DNA of 64,000 bases, from assembly GCA_002786385.1 (NCBI GenBank), contig PGCN01000025.1:310001-374000 (forward strand), read 5' to 3'. The translations under genes were made by a program, and so were the position numbers. Positions 47,291-54,913 of this stretch are shown piece by piece. Below the pieces are notes generated by a model. It searched no databases and was not told the DNA's origin. It worked only from the letters and a program-made list of their open reading frames with translations. How positions within the stretch are numbered: position 1 is the first letter of the stretch; each line of letters starts with the position of its first letter. Origin of the DNA: Flavobacterium sp. FEMGT703F. GTDB lineage: Bacteria; Bacteroidota; Bacteroidia; Flavobacteriales; Flavobacteriaceae.

Positions 47291-49405
47291 ATGAAAAAGA
47301 TATTCTCTTTAATAGCGTTGTTTTCGTTAGCGGCAACAGCTCAGGTTTCCAACAATAGTATGGAGCGTTTTCCGGTATTTCCGGCTTGTGAAGGTCAGGA
47401 ATTAAAAGCATTGGAGAACTGTTTTTACAATCAGGTTCAGGATTTTGTTTACAACAATTTCAAAGTGCCTGCAGCCTTACAGGAAAAAAACTATAAAGGA
47501 AGTTTGATTGTTTTGTTTGAAGTCAACGACCAAGGCAATTTTAAAGTCATTTATGTTGATGCGTTAGAAGAATCGTTAGCTTCAGAAGGCAGAAGGGTTT
47601 TTGGCCAGATGCCGAAAATTAGTCCGCCTACGCACAATGGCGAGCCAACCTATGCTAAGTACACAATCAAAATAGCCGTTCCATTGCAGAGTGCCGCTGA
47701 AATTAAGGCACAAAAAGAAGCCGAATTGGCGGCAGAAAAAGCGGCTCAAGAATACCGACCGAATACAGCTTATTTGAAGGAATTGGACAATATGAAGTAC
47801 AATACTTTTTCCAATCCGCAATTTAAAAGCCATTTAAACATTCCGTTTTCCCATAGCTATTATTCGCAATTTGATGACGAAATGAATCAGGTTGGCGCTA
47901 ACAACCATACCGGTTCTAAACCTTATGCATATGCTGAAGTGTCGAAATATTACGATTTGGCTGCCGAGAACCAAAAATTGTTGAAAAACAAGCAAGGTTG
48001 GTGGGGTAAAAAACTTTGGAACGAAAGCTTGGTGCAAATTCAAGGAGAAGACTATTGGTTTACGTTGAATCCGATTTTGGATTTACAGTTTGGAAAAAGC
48101 GATCCCAGCGTTAGCAGTTATACTTATGTCAATACCCGAGGAATACAGTTTAATGGCGGTTTGGGAAGCCAACTCAATTTTACTACGACCATTTACGAAA
48201 GCCAAGGGCGTTTTGCCGATTACTTTAATCGATATGCCGAATCTATAGCGCCCGATGGTGGAAATCCTGCTATTATTCCTGGGATTGGTATTGCCAAACG
48301 ATTCAAAACCGATGCTTATGACTTTCCTCTGGCGGAAGCAAATTTGGCCTATACGCCGAGTAAATTTATCAATATGAATCTGGGTTACGGTCGTAATTTT
48401 ATAGGCGATGGTTATCGTTCGTTGTTGTGGAGCGATGGCGCCAGTCCGTATCCGTATTTTAAATTGAATACTACTTTTTGGAAAATCAAATACACCAATT
48501 TGTACACTTGGCTTAAAGATGTGCGTCCGGAAGCAACCCTCGACAGGACTTATGCGACCAAGTTTGCTGCCAGTCATTATTTGAGTTTGAATGTGACCAA
48601 TAAATGGAATCTTGGTTTGTTTGAATCGGTGGTTTGGGCCAATAACAACAATCGTGGTTTTGACATGAGTTTTGTGAATCCGCTTATTTTTTACCGTTCG
48701 GTTGAGTTTGCCTCTTCTTCCAGAAGTGGTAATGCCATGTTGGGATTAACGTCGAAATACAAATGGAACAATCAAATTCAGTTTTACGGGCAGTTTTTGT
48801 TGGATGAGTTTTCATTGGATGATGTTCGTTCGGGGAACAAAAGCTGGAAAAATAAATTCGGTTACCAGTTAGGAGCGAAGTATTTCAACGCTTTTAAGAT
48901 TAAGAATTTACTCTTACAAGCCGAATACAATGTGGTTCGTCCTTATGTTTACGCGCACAGTGAAGCGATTACCAATTACGGACACAACAACCAGAGTTTG
49001 GGACACCAGTGGGGTGGTAATTTCAGAGAGTTTATTGCCATTGCTCGTTACCATAACGGTCGTTATTTTGCCGATGCTAAAATTACGGTTGGTACCCGAG
49101 GTTTGGATGTTAACAGCAATACAGATAGTTTTAATTACGGAAGTGATATTTACCGTGATTATGATGAGCAAAGACCATTTGATACCGGTGTAACTATTGG
49201 ACAAGGCAATAAAACCAATGTATTTATAGCCGATTTACAAGCCGGTTATTTGATTAATCCGGCCACGAATATGAAGTTATATGGCAGTTTGATTTACCGA
49301 AACTTTAGTCCGGCCACGGAAACCTTTTTAGCCGTTAAAGAAAGTACTACTTGGTTTTCAATTGGGTTAAGATGTGATATTTTCAACTGGTATTTTGACT
49401 ATTAA
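47291..49405 (+). CDS. remB: RemB-like gliding protein (TonB-C-like domain plus outer-membrane barrel)
   Basis: A 704-residue secreted protein. The start at 47291 (MKKIFSLIALFSLAATAQ) gives a clean signal peptide; an upstream in-frame ATG at 47240 lies inside deoC. Residues about 35-130 resemble the C-terminal domain of TonB (ACEG, FYNQVQDFVYNNFKVPAALQEKNYKGSLIV, TYAKYTIKIAVPL). A charged Ala/Glu linker (about 130-160) leads into a beta-rich domain (about 200-704) with Wzi-like patterns (SFVNPLIFYRSVEFASSSRSGNAMLGL), ending in an aromatic terminus NWYFDY. Architecture and proximity to sprA agree with RemB of Flavobacterium johnsoniae, which affects gliding and polysaccharide-related traits. 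Confidence 0.75.
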   Translation: MKKIFSLIALFSLAATAQVSNNSMERFPVFPACEGQELKALENCFYNQVQDFVYNNFKVPAALQEKNYKGSLIVLFEVNDQGNFKVIYVDALEESLASEGRRVFGQMPKISPPTHNGEPTYAKYTIKIAVPLQSAAEIKAQKEAELAAEKAAQEYRPNTAYLKELDNMKYNTFSNPQFKSHLNIPFSHSYYSQFDDEMNQVGANNHTGSKPYAYAEVSKYYDLAAENQKLLKNKQGWWGKKLWNESLVQIQGEDYWFTLNPILDLQFGKSDPSVSSYTYVNTRGIQFNGGLGSQLNFTTTIYESQGRFADYFNRYAESIAPDGGNPAIIPGIGIAKRFKTDAYDFPLAEANLAYTPSKFINMNLGYGRNFIGDGYRSLLWSDGASPYPYFKLNTTFWKIKYTNLYTWLKDVRPEATLDRTYATKFAASHYLSLNVTNKWNLGLFESVVWANNNNRGFDMSFVNPLIFYRSVEFASSSRSGNAMLGLTSKYKWNNQIQFYGQFLLDEFSLDDVRSGNKSWKNKFGYQLGAKYFNAFKIKNLLLQAEYNVVRPYVYAHSEAITNYGHNNQSLGHQWGGNFREFIAIARYHNGRYFADAKITVGTRGLDVNSNTDSFNYGSDIYRDYDEQRPFDTGVTIGQGNKTNVFIADLQAGYLINPATNMKLYGSLIYRNFSPATETFLAVKESTTWFSIGLRCDIFNWYFDY

Positions 49406-49461
49406 CAGTTAGTTTAGCGGGGCTTTTTTTGATAGATTCCCAACACGCCATTCGCTTACTT

Positions 49462-49515
49462 TTTTAGCCCCGATTGGAGTCGGCTACCTCGTAGCGCGGA
49501 AAGCGGGAATAAGGT
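49462..49515 (+). repeat. dispersed intergenic repeat, copy A (short form)
   Basis: TTTAGCCCCGATTGGAG at the left and GCGGAAAGCGGGAATAAG at the right, only about 15 bases apart. The T-run/A-run hairpin seen in copies B and C is missing, so this is a reduced copy. It lies between the remB-like gene and the cyoE promoter. Confidence 0.6.
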
Positions 49516-49580
49516 TGGCAAATACACACTTGACATTCGCTTCAACAACTGCTAAATCTGAAATTTATCTTTAATATTTT

Positions 49581-49612
49581 TTTGTCAAATCGTTTTCTAT
49601 AAAGTACCTTTG
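49581..49612 (+). promoter_or_regulatory. promoter of the second cytochrome oxidase operon
   Basis: TTTG at 49581-49584, a 20-base spacer and TACCTTTG at 49605-49612 followed by CA. Full consensus, about 20 bases before the cyoE ATG. Confidence 0.75.
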
Positions 49613-49631
49613 CACGAGCTTAAAATTAAGG

Positions 49632-50534
49632 ATGAACGCAACGGCTACCACATTTTCTTTCAAACAACTTGCTGTCGATTTTAAAGAAATCACTAAAGCA
49701 GGTTTAGCGGTTAGCGTGGTGTTTTCTTCCATCGCCGGGTACTTGCTTGGTGTAGCAGATTTTGAAAGCTTGCAATGGACAACTTTGTTGATGTTGGCGG
49801 TTGGCGGTTATTGTATGGTAGGCGCTTCCAATGCTTTTAATCAAGTCATCGAAAAAGATTTGGATGCTTTGATGGATCGTACCAAAAACCGTCCTGTGGC
49901 ATCAGGCAGAATGGCGCCAAATCGCGCATTGTTTGCAGCCAGTTTGCTAACAATAGTCGGTTTGGTTTTGTTGTATCTGATTAATCCGAAGTCGGCCATG
50001 TTTGGTGCGATTTCCATTTTTTTATACACCAGTGTTTACACGCCATTAAAAACAGTCACGCCATTGTCGGTTTTTGTAGGCGCATTTCCGGGAGCGATTC
50101 CCTTTATGTTGGGTTGGGTCGCTGCTACGGATCATTTTGGGATTGAAGCGGGAACACTTTTTTTAATCCAGTTTTTTTGGCAGTTTCCGCATTTTTGGGC
50201 CATTGGATGGTTTTTGTATGAAGATTATGAGAAGGCCGGATTTTTTATGCTGCCAACCGGGAAGAAAGATTCGTCGACAGCTTTGCAAACCATATTGTAT
50301 TCGGTTTGGTTGTTAGTGGCGTCTTTGTTGCCTTGTTTGGGGTATACCGGAAAATTGTTTATTTCCCCGATCGCGGCCGGGATAGTATTTTTGTTAGGGC
50401 TTTGGATTATTTTTTACGCTATCAAATTATACCAATTGAGAACAGCTAAAGCCGCCAGAACGCTAATGTTGGTTAGTGTTTCTTATATTACGTTGTTACA
50501 AATAGTTTATATAACAGATAAATTTTTAAGATAG
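49632..50534 (+). CDS. ctaB: protohaem IX farnesyltransferase (haem O synthase)
   Basis: A 300-residue UbiA-family prenyltransferase with about nine helices that makes haem O, the precursor of haem A for CoxA. The allylic-diphosphate-binding motif is NQVIEKDLDALMDRTKNRPVASGRM (split here as NQVIEKDLDALMD and RTKNRPVASGRM). The second motif region is YTPLKTVTPLSVFVGAFPG. It opens the operon with subunits III and IV and copper chaperones. ctaA (haem A synthase) is not in the window. The next gene starts 2 bases later. Confidence 0.93.
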   Translation: MNATATTFSFKQLAVDFKEITKAGLAVSVVFSSIAGYLLGVADFESLQWTTLLMLAVGGYCMVGASNAFNQVIEKDLDALMDRTKNRPVASGRMAPNRALFAASLLTIVGLVLLYLINPKSAMFGAISIFLYTSVYTPLKTVTPLSVFVGAFPGAIPFMLGWVAATDHFGIEAGTLFLIQFFWQFPHFWAIGWFLYEDYEKAGFFMLPTGKKDSSTALQTILYSVWLLVASLLPCLGYTGKLFISPIAAGIVFLLGLWIIFYAIKLYQLRTAKAARTLMLVSVSYITLLQIVYITDKFLR

Positions 50535-50536
50535 TT

Positions 50537-51124
50537 ATGGCAACAATGATGTCGATAGACGAACACCAAGCCAGAAAGGCACGTTCCCAAAAGTTACTGT
50601 TGTGGTTTGCTATGGCCAGTATGACCATGATGTTTGCCGGAATTACCAGCGCTTTTGTGGTGAGTAAGTCGAGAGAAGATTGGATGAAAGATTTTCAATT
50701 TCCTTCTGCTTTTTATTTTAGCACTTTGGCTATAGTGCTTTGTAGTGTCTCTTTTCACCTGGCGCAAAAGGCTATTCAAAAAGACAACAGAAGTTTGGTT
50801 TCAAGTTTGCTTTTAGTTACTTTAGGATTAGGAATAGCGTTTGTGGCTTTGCAGTTTGCCGGCTTTGGCCAACTGATTGAGCAAGGCTATTACTTTACCG
50901 GACCGGAGAGTAACATTGCCACCACTTTTCTTTACGTGATTGCCGTGGTACACATGGCGCACCTTGCCGGAGGAATTATTTCGCTTTTAATCATAATTTA
51001 TAATCATTTTAAACAAAAATACAATTCAACTCAATTCCTTGGCATTGAGCTAGGTGCGATGTATTGGCACTTTCTCGATTTCTTGTGGATTTGTTTGTTT
51101 TTATTTTTATATTTCTTTAAATAA
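50537..51124 (+). CDS. cytochrome c oxidase subunit III, short paralog
   Basis: A 195-residue subunit III with five predicted helices. It has the COX3 ending GAMYWHFLDFLWICLFLFLYF and the HMAHLAGG segment. It is the shorter of two adjacent subunit III genes; both keep the WHFxDxxW signature. The start lies 2 bases after ctaB. Confidence 0.88.
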   Translation: MATMMSIDEHQARKARSQKLLLWFAMASMTMMFAGITSAFVVSKSREDWMKDFQFPSAFYFSTLAIVLCSVSFHLAQKAIQKDNRSLVSSLLLVTLGLGIAFVALQFAGFGQLIEQGYYFTGPESNIATTFLYVIAVVHMAHLAGGIISLLIIIYNHFKQKYNSTQFLGIELGAMYWHFLDFLWICLFLFLYFFK

Positions 51125-51135
51125 GAAAAAAAATC

Positions 51136-51143
51136 TAAATTTG
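51136..51143 (+). promoter_or_regulatory. possible internal -7 box before the long subunit III gene
   Basis: TAAATTTG, exact TAnnTTTG, 24 bases before the ATG at 51168. It may give a secondary start inside the operon. Confidence 0.4.
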
Positions 51144-51167
51144 GGAACTTTTTAACTAATAACTTTT

Positions 51168-52196
51168 ATGGGAGCTACAGTTACTACTGCAAATACAAAC
51201 GAAAATACTTGGGGTGGCGGAAACGAGCCAATGGGTGCCAGTTATGGTAAATTGATGATGTGGTTTTTCATCGTATCAGATGCCTTGACCTTCTCGGGTT
51301 TCCTTGCTGCTTACGGATTTTCAAGATTTAAATTTATTGACAACTGGCCAATTGCCGACGAAGTGTTTACCCACTTCCCGTTCATGCACGGTGTTGATGC
51401 GCCGATGTACTACGTGGCATTGATGACATTTATCTTGATTTTCTCCTCTGTAACCATGGTTTTGGCCGTTGATGCCGGACACCAAATGAAACAGAAAAAA
51501 GTAGCGTTTTATATGTTGCTGACAATTATCGGAGGTTTGATATTCGTAGGTTCACAAGCTTGGGAGTGGAAAAACTTTATCAAAGGAGAGTATGGTGCTA
51601 TTGAAACCAAAGGGGGTAGCATTATTCAATTCGTTGACAAAAACGGTAAGAGAGTTAAATTAGAAGATTTTGCGGTAGTATTACCGGAAGAGAGAGAGCA
51701 ACACAAAAAAAGTAATGGTGTTTGGTTTGTAGGTGAGTCATCTTTGCCAACTTATTCAGTTGCTGAAGTTCAAGCCGGATTTAAAGCACACCCTGACTTA
51801 TTAGTAAGAACAGAAAAAATCTACAGAGATACACCGGAAGATAAAGCTAACAAAGATTTACAACAAGGTTTGAACAAAAACAAACACCGTGAGGTTTTAA
51901 CCAGAGAAGCTTCTGAAGCGATGGTAGCTAATGCTCATTTGGTTGTAGAAGGAGCAAACTTAGAGCGCAATGAGTACGGAAGTAAATTGTTCGCTGATTT
52001 CTTCTTCTTTATTACAGGTTTCCACGGATTCCACGTATTCTCGGGAGTTATCATCAATATCATTATTTACCTAAACGTTCTTTTAGGAACTTACGAGAGA
52101 AGAAAGAACTACGAAATGGTTGAGAAAGTTGGACTTTATTGGCACTTCGTGGATTTGGTTTGGGTATTCGTATTTACTTTCTTCTACTTAGTTTAA
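51168..52196 (+). CDS. cytochrome c oxidase subunit III with a large loop insertion
   Basis: A 342-residue subunit III. The first three helices end near residue 134 (GSQAWEW), and the last two begin near 277 (FADFFFFITGFHGFHVFSG) and end with GLYWHFVDLVWVFVFTFF. The stretch between (about 135-275) is a soluble, charged domain of about 140 residues (FVDKNGKRVKLEDFAVVLPEE, later DLQQGLNKNKHREVLTREAS) where most subunit III proteins have a short loop. It may contact subunit IV or alternative complex III in a supercomplex; this is inference. Confidence 0.9.
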   Translation: MGATVTTANTNENTWGGGNEPMGASYGKLMMWFFIVSDALTFSGFLAAYGFSRFKFIDNWPIADEVFTHFPFMHGVDAPMYYVALMTFILIFSSVTMVLAVDAGHQMKQKKVAFYMLLTIIGGLIFVGSQAWEWKNFIKGEYGAIETKGGSIIQFVDKNGKRVKLEDFAVVLPEEREQHKKSNGVWFVGESSLPTYSVAEVQAGFKAHPDLLVRTEKIYRDTPEDKANKDLQQGLNKNKHREVLTREASEAMVANAHLVVEGANLERNEYGSKLFADFFFFITGFHGFHVFSGVIINIIIYLNVLLGTYERRKNYEMVEKVGLYWHFVDLVWVFVFTFFYLV

Positions 52197-52218
52197 TCAC
52201 AGAAAAACATAAAATAGT

Positions 52219-52575
52219 ATGTCACACGCACACGAACACGTATCAAATACTTCCAGAATCTGGAAAGTTTTCATCTTACTATCTTTAGTAACTATTGTTG
52301 AGGTGGCTTTAGGGATCATAAGACCTGAAGTGTTGTTCTACAATAATTTCTTAAGCATGAATTTGCTTAACTGGGTATTCATCATCTTAACTTTATACAA
52401 AGCTTATTATATTGTATGGGCTTTCATGCACATGGAAGGAGAAAAAAGCAGTCTGCGTTGGGCTGTTGTAGCTACGGTTATCTTCCTAGTGTTATATCTG
52501 GTCTTTATCTTATTAGTAGAAGGAGATTATGTATATGGGGTTTTTAAAAATTCAACTATTAAATGGAATTTTTAA
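52219..52575 (+). CDS. cytochrome c oxidase subunit IV (CtaF-like)
   Basis: A 118-residue membrane protein with three helices (about 14-32, 47-68, 80-102). The prokaryotic COX4 pattern is LNWVFIILTLYKAYYIVWAFMHMEGE. The N-terminus is His-rich (MSHAHEH). It follows the long subunit III by 22 bases and is closed by a terminator at 52589. Confidence 0.88.
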   Translation: MSHAHEHVSNTSRIWKVFILLSLVTIVEVALGIIRPEVLFYNNFLSMNLLNWVFIILTLYKAYYIVWAFMHMEGEKSSLRWAVVATVIFLVLYLVFILLVEGDYVYGVFKNSTIKWNF

Positions 52576-52588
52576 CACTATATTAATT

Positions 52589-52622
52589 CAAAAAAAAGGG
52601 TACGCATTGCGTACCTTTTTTT
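52589..52622 (+). terminator. terminator after the subunit IV gene
   Basis: A 7-bp GC-rich stem (GGTACGC at 52598-52604 with GCGTACC at 52608-52614), extended by A- and T-runs, with loop ATT. Confidence 0.85.
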
Positions 52623-52629
52623 ATTTTTG
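52622..52629 (+). promoter_or_regulatory. -7 promoter box of the SCO-like operon
   Basis: TATTTTTG, exact TAnnTTTG, 23 bases before the next ATG. It begins within the T-run of the preceding terminator. Confidence 0.5.
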
Positions 52630-52652
52630 TACTGCTAATATTTTAGTTTGCC

Positions 52653-53309
52653 ATGAAAAAAAACTTGGTCCTTTTTGTACTGTTCATCTTGCCTATAGTT
52701 GCGTATCTTTTCTTTGCTTCCGGCGTGAACAGTTTTATCACTTTGCCTACTATTACACCAACCATTCCCGATGTAAATTCACAGTGGACTTCTTTGAACG
52801 GGGAAAAGGTTACGCTCAATAATAAAATAACCATCTTGGGCTTTACCGGTCAAGATATCATGCCTAACAGCGGTAACTTTTTTACGTTGAACCAAAAGAT
52901 TTATAACAAGTATCGTGAGTTTAAAGACTTTCAGATGGTATTTATTGCTCCCGACGGCACCCAACAACAAGCCCAAACCCTTTTGAAGGAACTAGGGAAG
53001 ATTGCCAATGTTTCCGGTTATCATTTTGTTTTTGCCTCTCCTGAATCCATTACAGCCTATCATAAAGAATTAAAACTGTTGGGGAAACTGGATGAAAAAG
53101 TAGGTACGCCCAATGTTTATATAATTGATAAGAAAAGAAACCTGCGTGGCAGAAAAGGGAAAAGTGTTCAAGGAGAACCGGAATATAAAGAAGGGTATAA
53201 TACAACATCTGCCTCAGATTTGCACAACGATATGATGGATGATGTGAAAATTATTTTGGCCGAATATCGTTTGGCTTTGAAACGCAATAATGCCAACAGA
53301 AAAATTTAA
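52653..53309 (+). CDS. membrane-anchored, cysteine-free thioredoxin-fold protein (SCO-like paralog)
   Basis: A 218-residue protein. An N-terminal membrane anchor or signal (about 4-26) is followed by a domain with a thioredoxin/SCO-like layout: NKITILGFTGQD, FKDFQMVFIAPDGTQQQAQTLLKEL, and GTPNVYIIDKKRNLRGRKGK near the cis-Pro position. Not one cysteine is present, so the CxxxC copper site of SCO1 is gone. It sits directly before a complete SCO1 gene (1 base between stop and next start), which suggests a helper role in copper-centre assembly. Family identity is from layout only and not certain. Confidence 0.6.
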   Translation: MKKNLVLFVLFILPIVAYLFFASGVNSFITLPTITPTIPDVNSQWTSLNGEKVTLNNKITILGFTGQDIMPNSGNFFTLNQKIYNKYREFKDFQMVFIAPDGTQQQAQTLLKELGKIANVSGYHFVFASPESITAYHKELKLLGKLDEKVGTPNVYIIDKKRNLRGRKGKSVQGEPEYKEGYNTTSASDLHNDMMDDVKIILAEYRLALKRNNANRKI

Positions 53310-53310
53310 T

Positions 53311-53994
53311 ATGAAAAATAAATCTTATATAGGCCTTTCTTTCATAGTGTTAATCTTTGGAATTATTTTCATTCCGAAGATTGTGAACAGGATACAAAGC
53401 AACACGGTTGTTCAAGGTGATCGTATCGATGCGGTTTCCAATCATAAAAATGCCGAAACGGATTTGCTTATTCTAGGCAAAGCGCCTGACTTTGCATTAA
53501 CGGATCAAAACGGAACTAAAGTCACCAATGAAACTTACCAAGGGAAAGTGTATGTGGTTGAGTTTTTCTTTTCTACTTGTCCATCCATTTGCCCTATCAT
53601 GAACCGAAACATGGCAGAAATTCAAAACAAGTTTTTTGGGAATCCTAATTTTGGGATAGCCTCGATAACGATTAATCCGGAGTACGATACCGTGGAAGTT
53701 TTGAAAGAGCATGCGGCGCAAATTGGGGTTAAATCGTCTAACTGGCATTTAATGACCGGTGATAAAGAGTACATTTACAATATCTCGAACAAAGGATTTA
53801 ACATCTATACCGGTGAAAACGGAAAAGCTGCCGGCGGATTCGAACATTCCGGCTTATTTGCATTGATTGATAAAGAAGGCAATATTCGTTGCCGAAAAGA
53901 CGCACACGGAAATCCTATCATGTATTACGACGGATTGGAAAAAGCCGGTGTAAAAGCTATTATTGAAGACATCAAAAAACTATTAAATGAGTAA
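53311..53994 (+). CDS. SCO1/SenC copper-insertion protein
   Basis: A 227-residue membrane-anchored thioredoxin-fold protein. The start at 53311 (MKNKSYIGLSFIVLIFGIIF) follows the previous stop by 1 base and begins with the anchor helix; an upstream in-frame ATG at 53290 overlaps the previous gene. The copper site is complete: C90 and C94 (STCPSICP) and H179 (FEHSG). It delivers copper to the CuA site of CoxB. It overlaps the DUF420 gene by 8 bases. Confidence 0.92.
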   Translation: MKNKSYIGLSFIVLIFGIIFIPKIVNRIQSNTVVQGDRIDAVSNHKNAETDLLILGKAPDFALTDQNGTKVTNETYQGKVYVVEFFFSTCPSICPIMNRNMAEIQNKFFGNPNFGIASITINPEYDTVEVLKEHAAQIGVKSSNWHLMTGDKEYIYNISNKGFNIYTGENGKAAGGFEHSGLFALIDKEGNIRCRKDAHGNPIMYYDGLEKAGVKAIIEDIKKLLNE

Positions 53995-54580
53995 TACCAA
54001 ACCAACCACGCTGGAGAGTAAATTTAAAGGGTCGATTATAGCCGTGTCTATTATCATTCCCATTGCAGTAGCCGTTTTGTTTTCGGTTAAGTTGAAAGAT
54101 TTCGGTTTTGATGTAGAACCTTTGTCTTTTTTGCCGCCCATTTATGCAGGAATTAATGGATTAACAGCCGTCTTGTTAGTGGCTGCTGTAATGGCCATTA
54201 AAAAAGGAAATCGAAAACTACACGAACGATTAATGACTTTTGCCATTGCTTGCTCGGTGGTGTTTTTGGTGATGTATGTGGCTTATCATATGACGGCCGA
54301 ATCTGTAAAGTTTGGCGATACCAATTTTAATGGTAATTTGGATGAAGCTGAAAAAGCAGCTGTAGGCAGCATACGCTATTTGTATTATTTTATTTTGTTA
54401 ACGCACATTACCTTGTCGGTTATCATCATTCCGATGGTATTGTTTACTTATGTCAGAGCTTTAGCTGAGCAATTTGACAAACATAAAAAATTAGCCAAAA
54501 TTACCTTTCCGATTTGGCTGTATGTAGCTGTAACCGGAGTAGTGGTTTATTTGATGATATCACCGTATTATGCCCACTAA
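53987..54580 (+). CDS. DUF420 membrane protein (CtaM-like)
   Basis: A 197-residue protein with five predicted helices (about 13-31, 40-63, 76-97, 120-145, 165-187). DUF420 features: PPIYAGINGLTAVLLVAAVMAIKKGNRKLHERLMTFA (split: GINGLTAVLLVAAVMA, KKGNRKLHERLM) and SIRYLYYFILLTHITLSV. The family includes CtaM/YozB of Bacillus and Staphylococcus, needed for haem-copper oxidase assembly. Its place in this operon supports the same role. It overlaps SCO1 by 8 bases and the next gene by 11. Confidence 0.88.
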   Translation: MSNTKPTTLESKFKGSIIAVSIIIPIAVAVLFSVKLKDFGFDVEPLSFLPPIYAGINGLTAVLLVAAVMAIKKGNRKLHERLMTFAIACSVVFLVMYVAYHMTAESVKFGDTNFNGNLDEAEKAAVGSIRYLYYFILLTHITLSVIIIPMVLFTYVRALAEQFDKHKKLAKITFPIWLYVAVTGVVVYLMISPYYAH

Positions 54581-54812
54581 GTCACCTATTTCAATCATAT
54601 TTAAAAAACTCTTTTTGAGTATTTGTATATTGCTGCTGTCAGTAGCAGCTAATGCGCAATGTGCCATGTGCAGAGCCGCTTTAGAAAGTTCTGGGAATTC
54701 AGTTAAAGCCGAAGCCGTAAACGATGGTATCGTTTTCTTAATGGCTATTCCATACATCATTGTGGCCGGAATTGGTTTTGTGGTCTATAAGATGTACTAC
54801 AAGAAGAAATAA
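54570..54812 (+). CDS. small membrane protein with exported CxxC motif
   Basis: An 80-residue protein. A signal-type helix (about 12-28, ending ANAQ) is followed at once by CAMCRAALESSG, then one transmembrane helix (about 53-73) and a Lys-rich end. The CxxC would face the periplasm right at the mature N-terminus. It overlaps the DUF420 gene by 11 bases and ends the SCO operon. I know no function; metal or haem-copper assembly is suggested only by context. Confidence 0.78.
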   Translation: MPTKSPISIIFKKLFLSICILLLSVAANAQCAMCRAALESSGNSVKAEAVNDGIVFLMAIPYIIVAGIGFVVYKMYYKKK

Positions 54813-54835
54813 CAAGACATAAATTTAAAAAAGAT

Positions 54836-54881
54836 AAAAGCGAAGTATCAATTCTCAAAAGGTTGATACTTCGCTTTTTTA
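54836..54881 (+). terminator. terminator after the SCO-DUF420 operon (bidirectional)
   Basis: A 16-bp perfect stem (54836-54851 with 54863-54878; core GCGAAGTATCAA), an 11-base loop and T-runs on both strands. It also serves the convergent DUF4403 gene. Confidence 0.9.
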
Positions 54882-54913
54882 TTTTGATTGTGTTTATTTA
54901 AAACTTGTGGTTT

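Noticed and set aside
49406..49440. GGGGCTTTTTTT after the remB-like gene as a terminator
   Set aside because: The possible stem is only about three base pairs; no adequate hairpin could be drawn.
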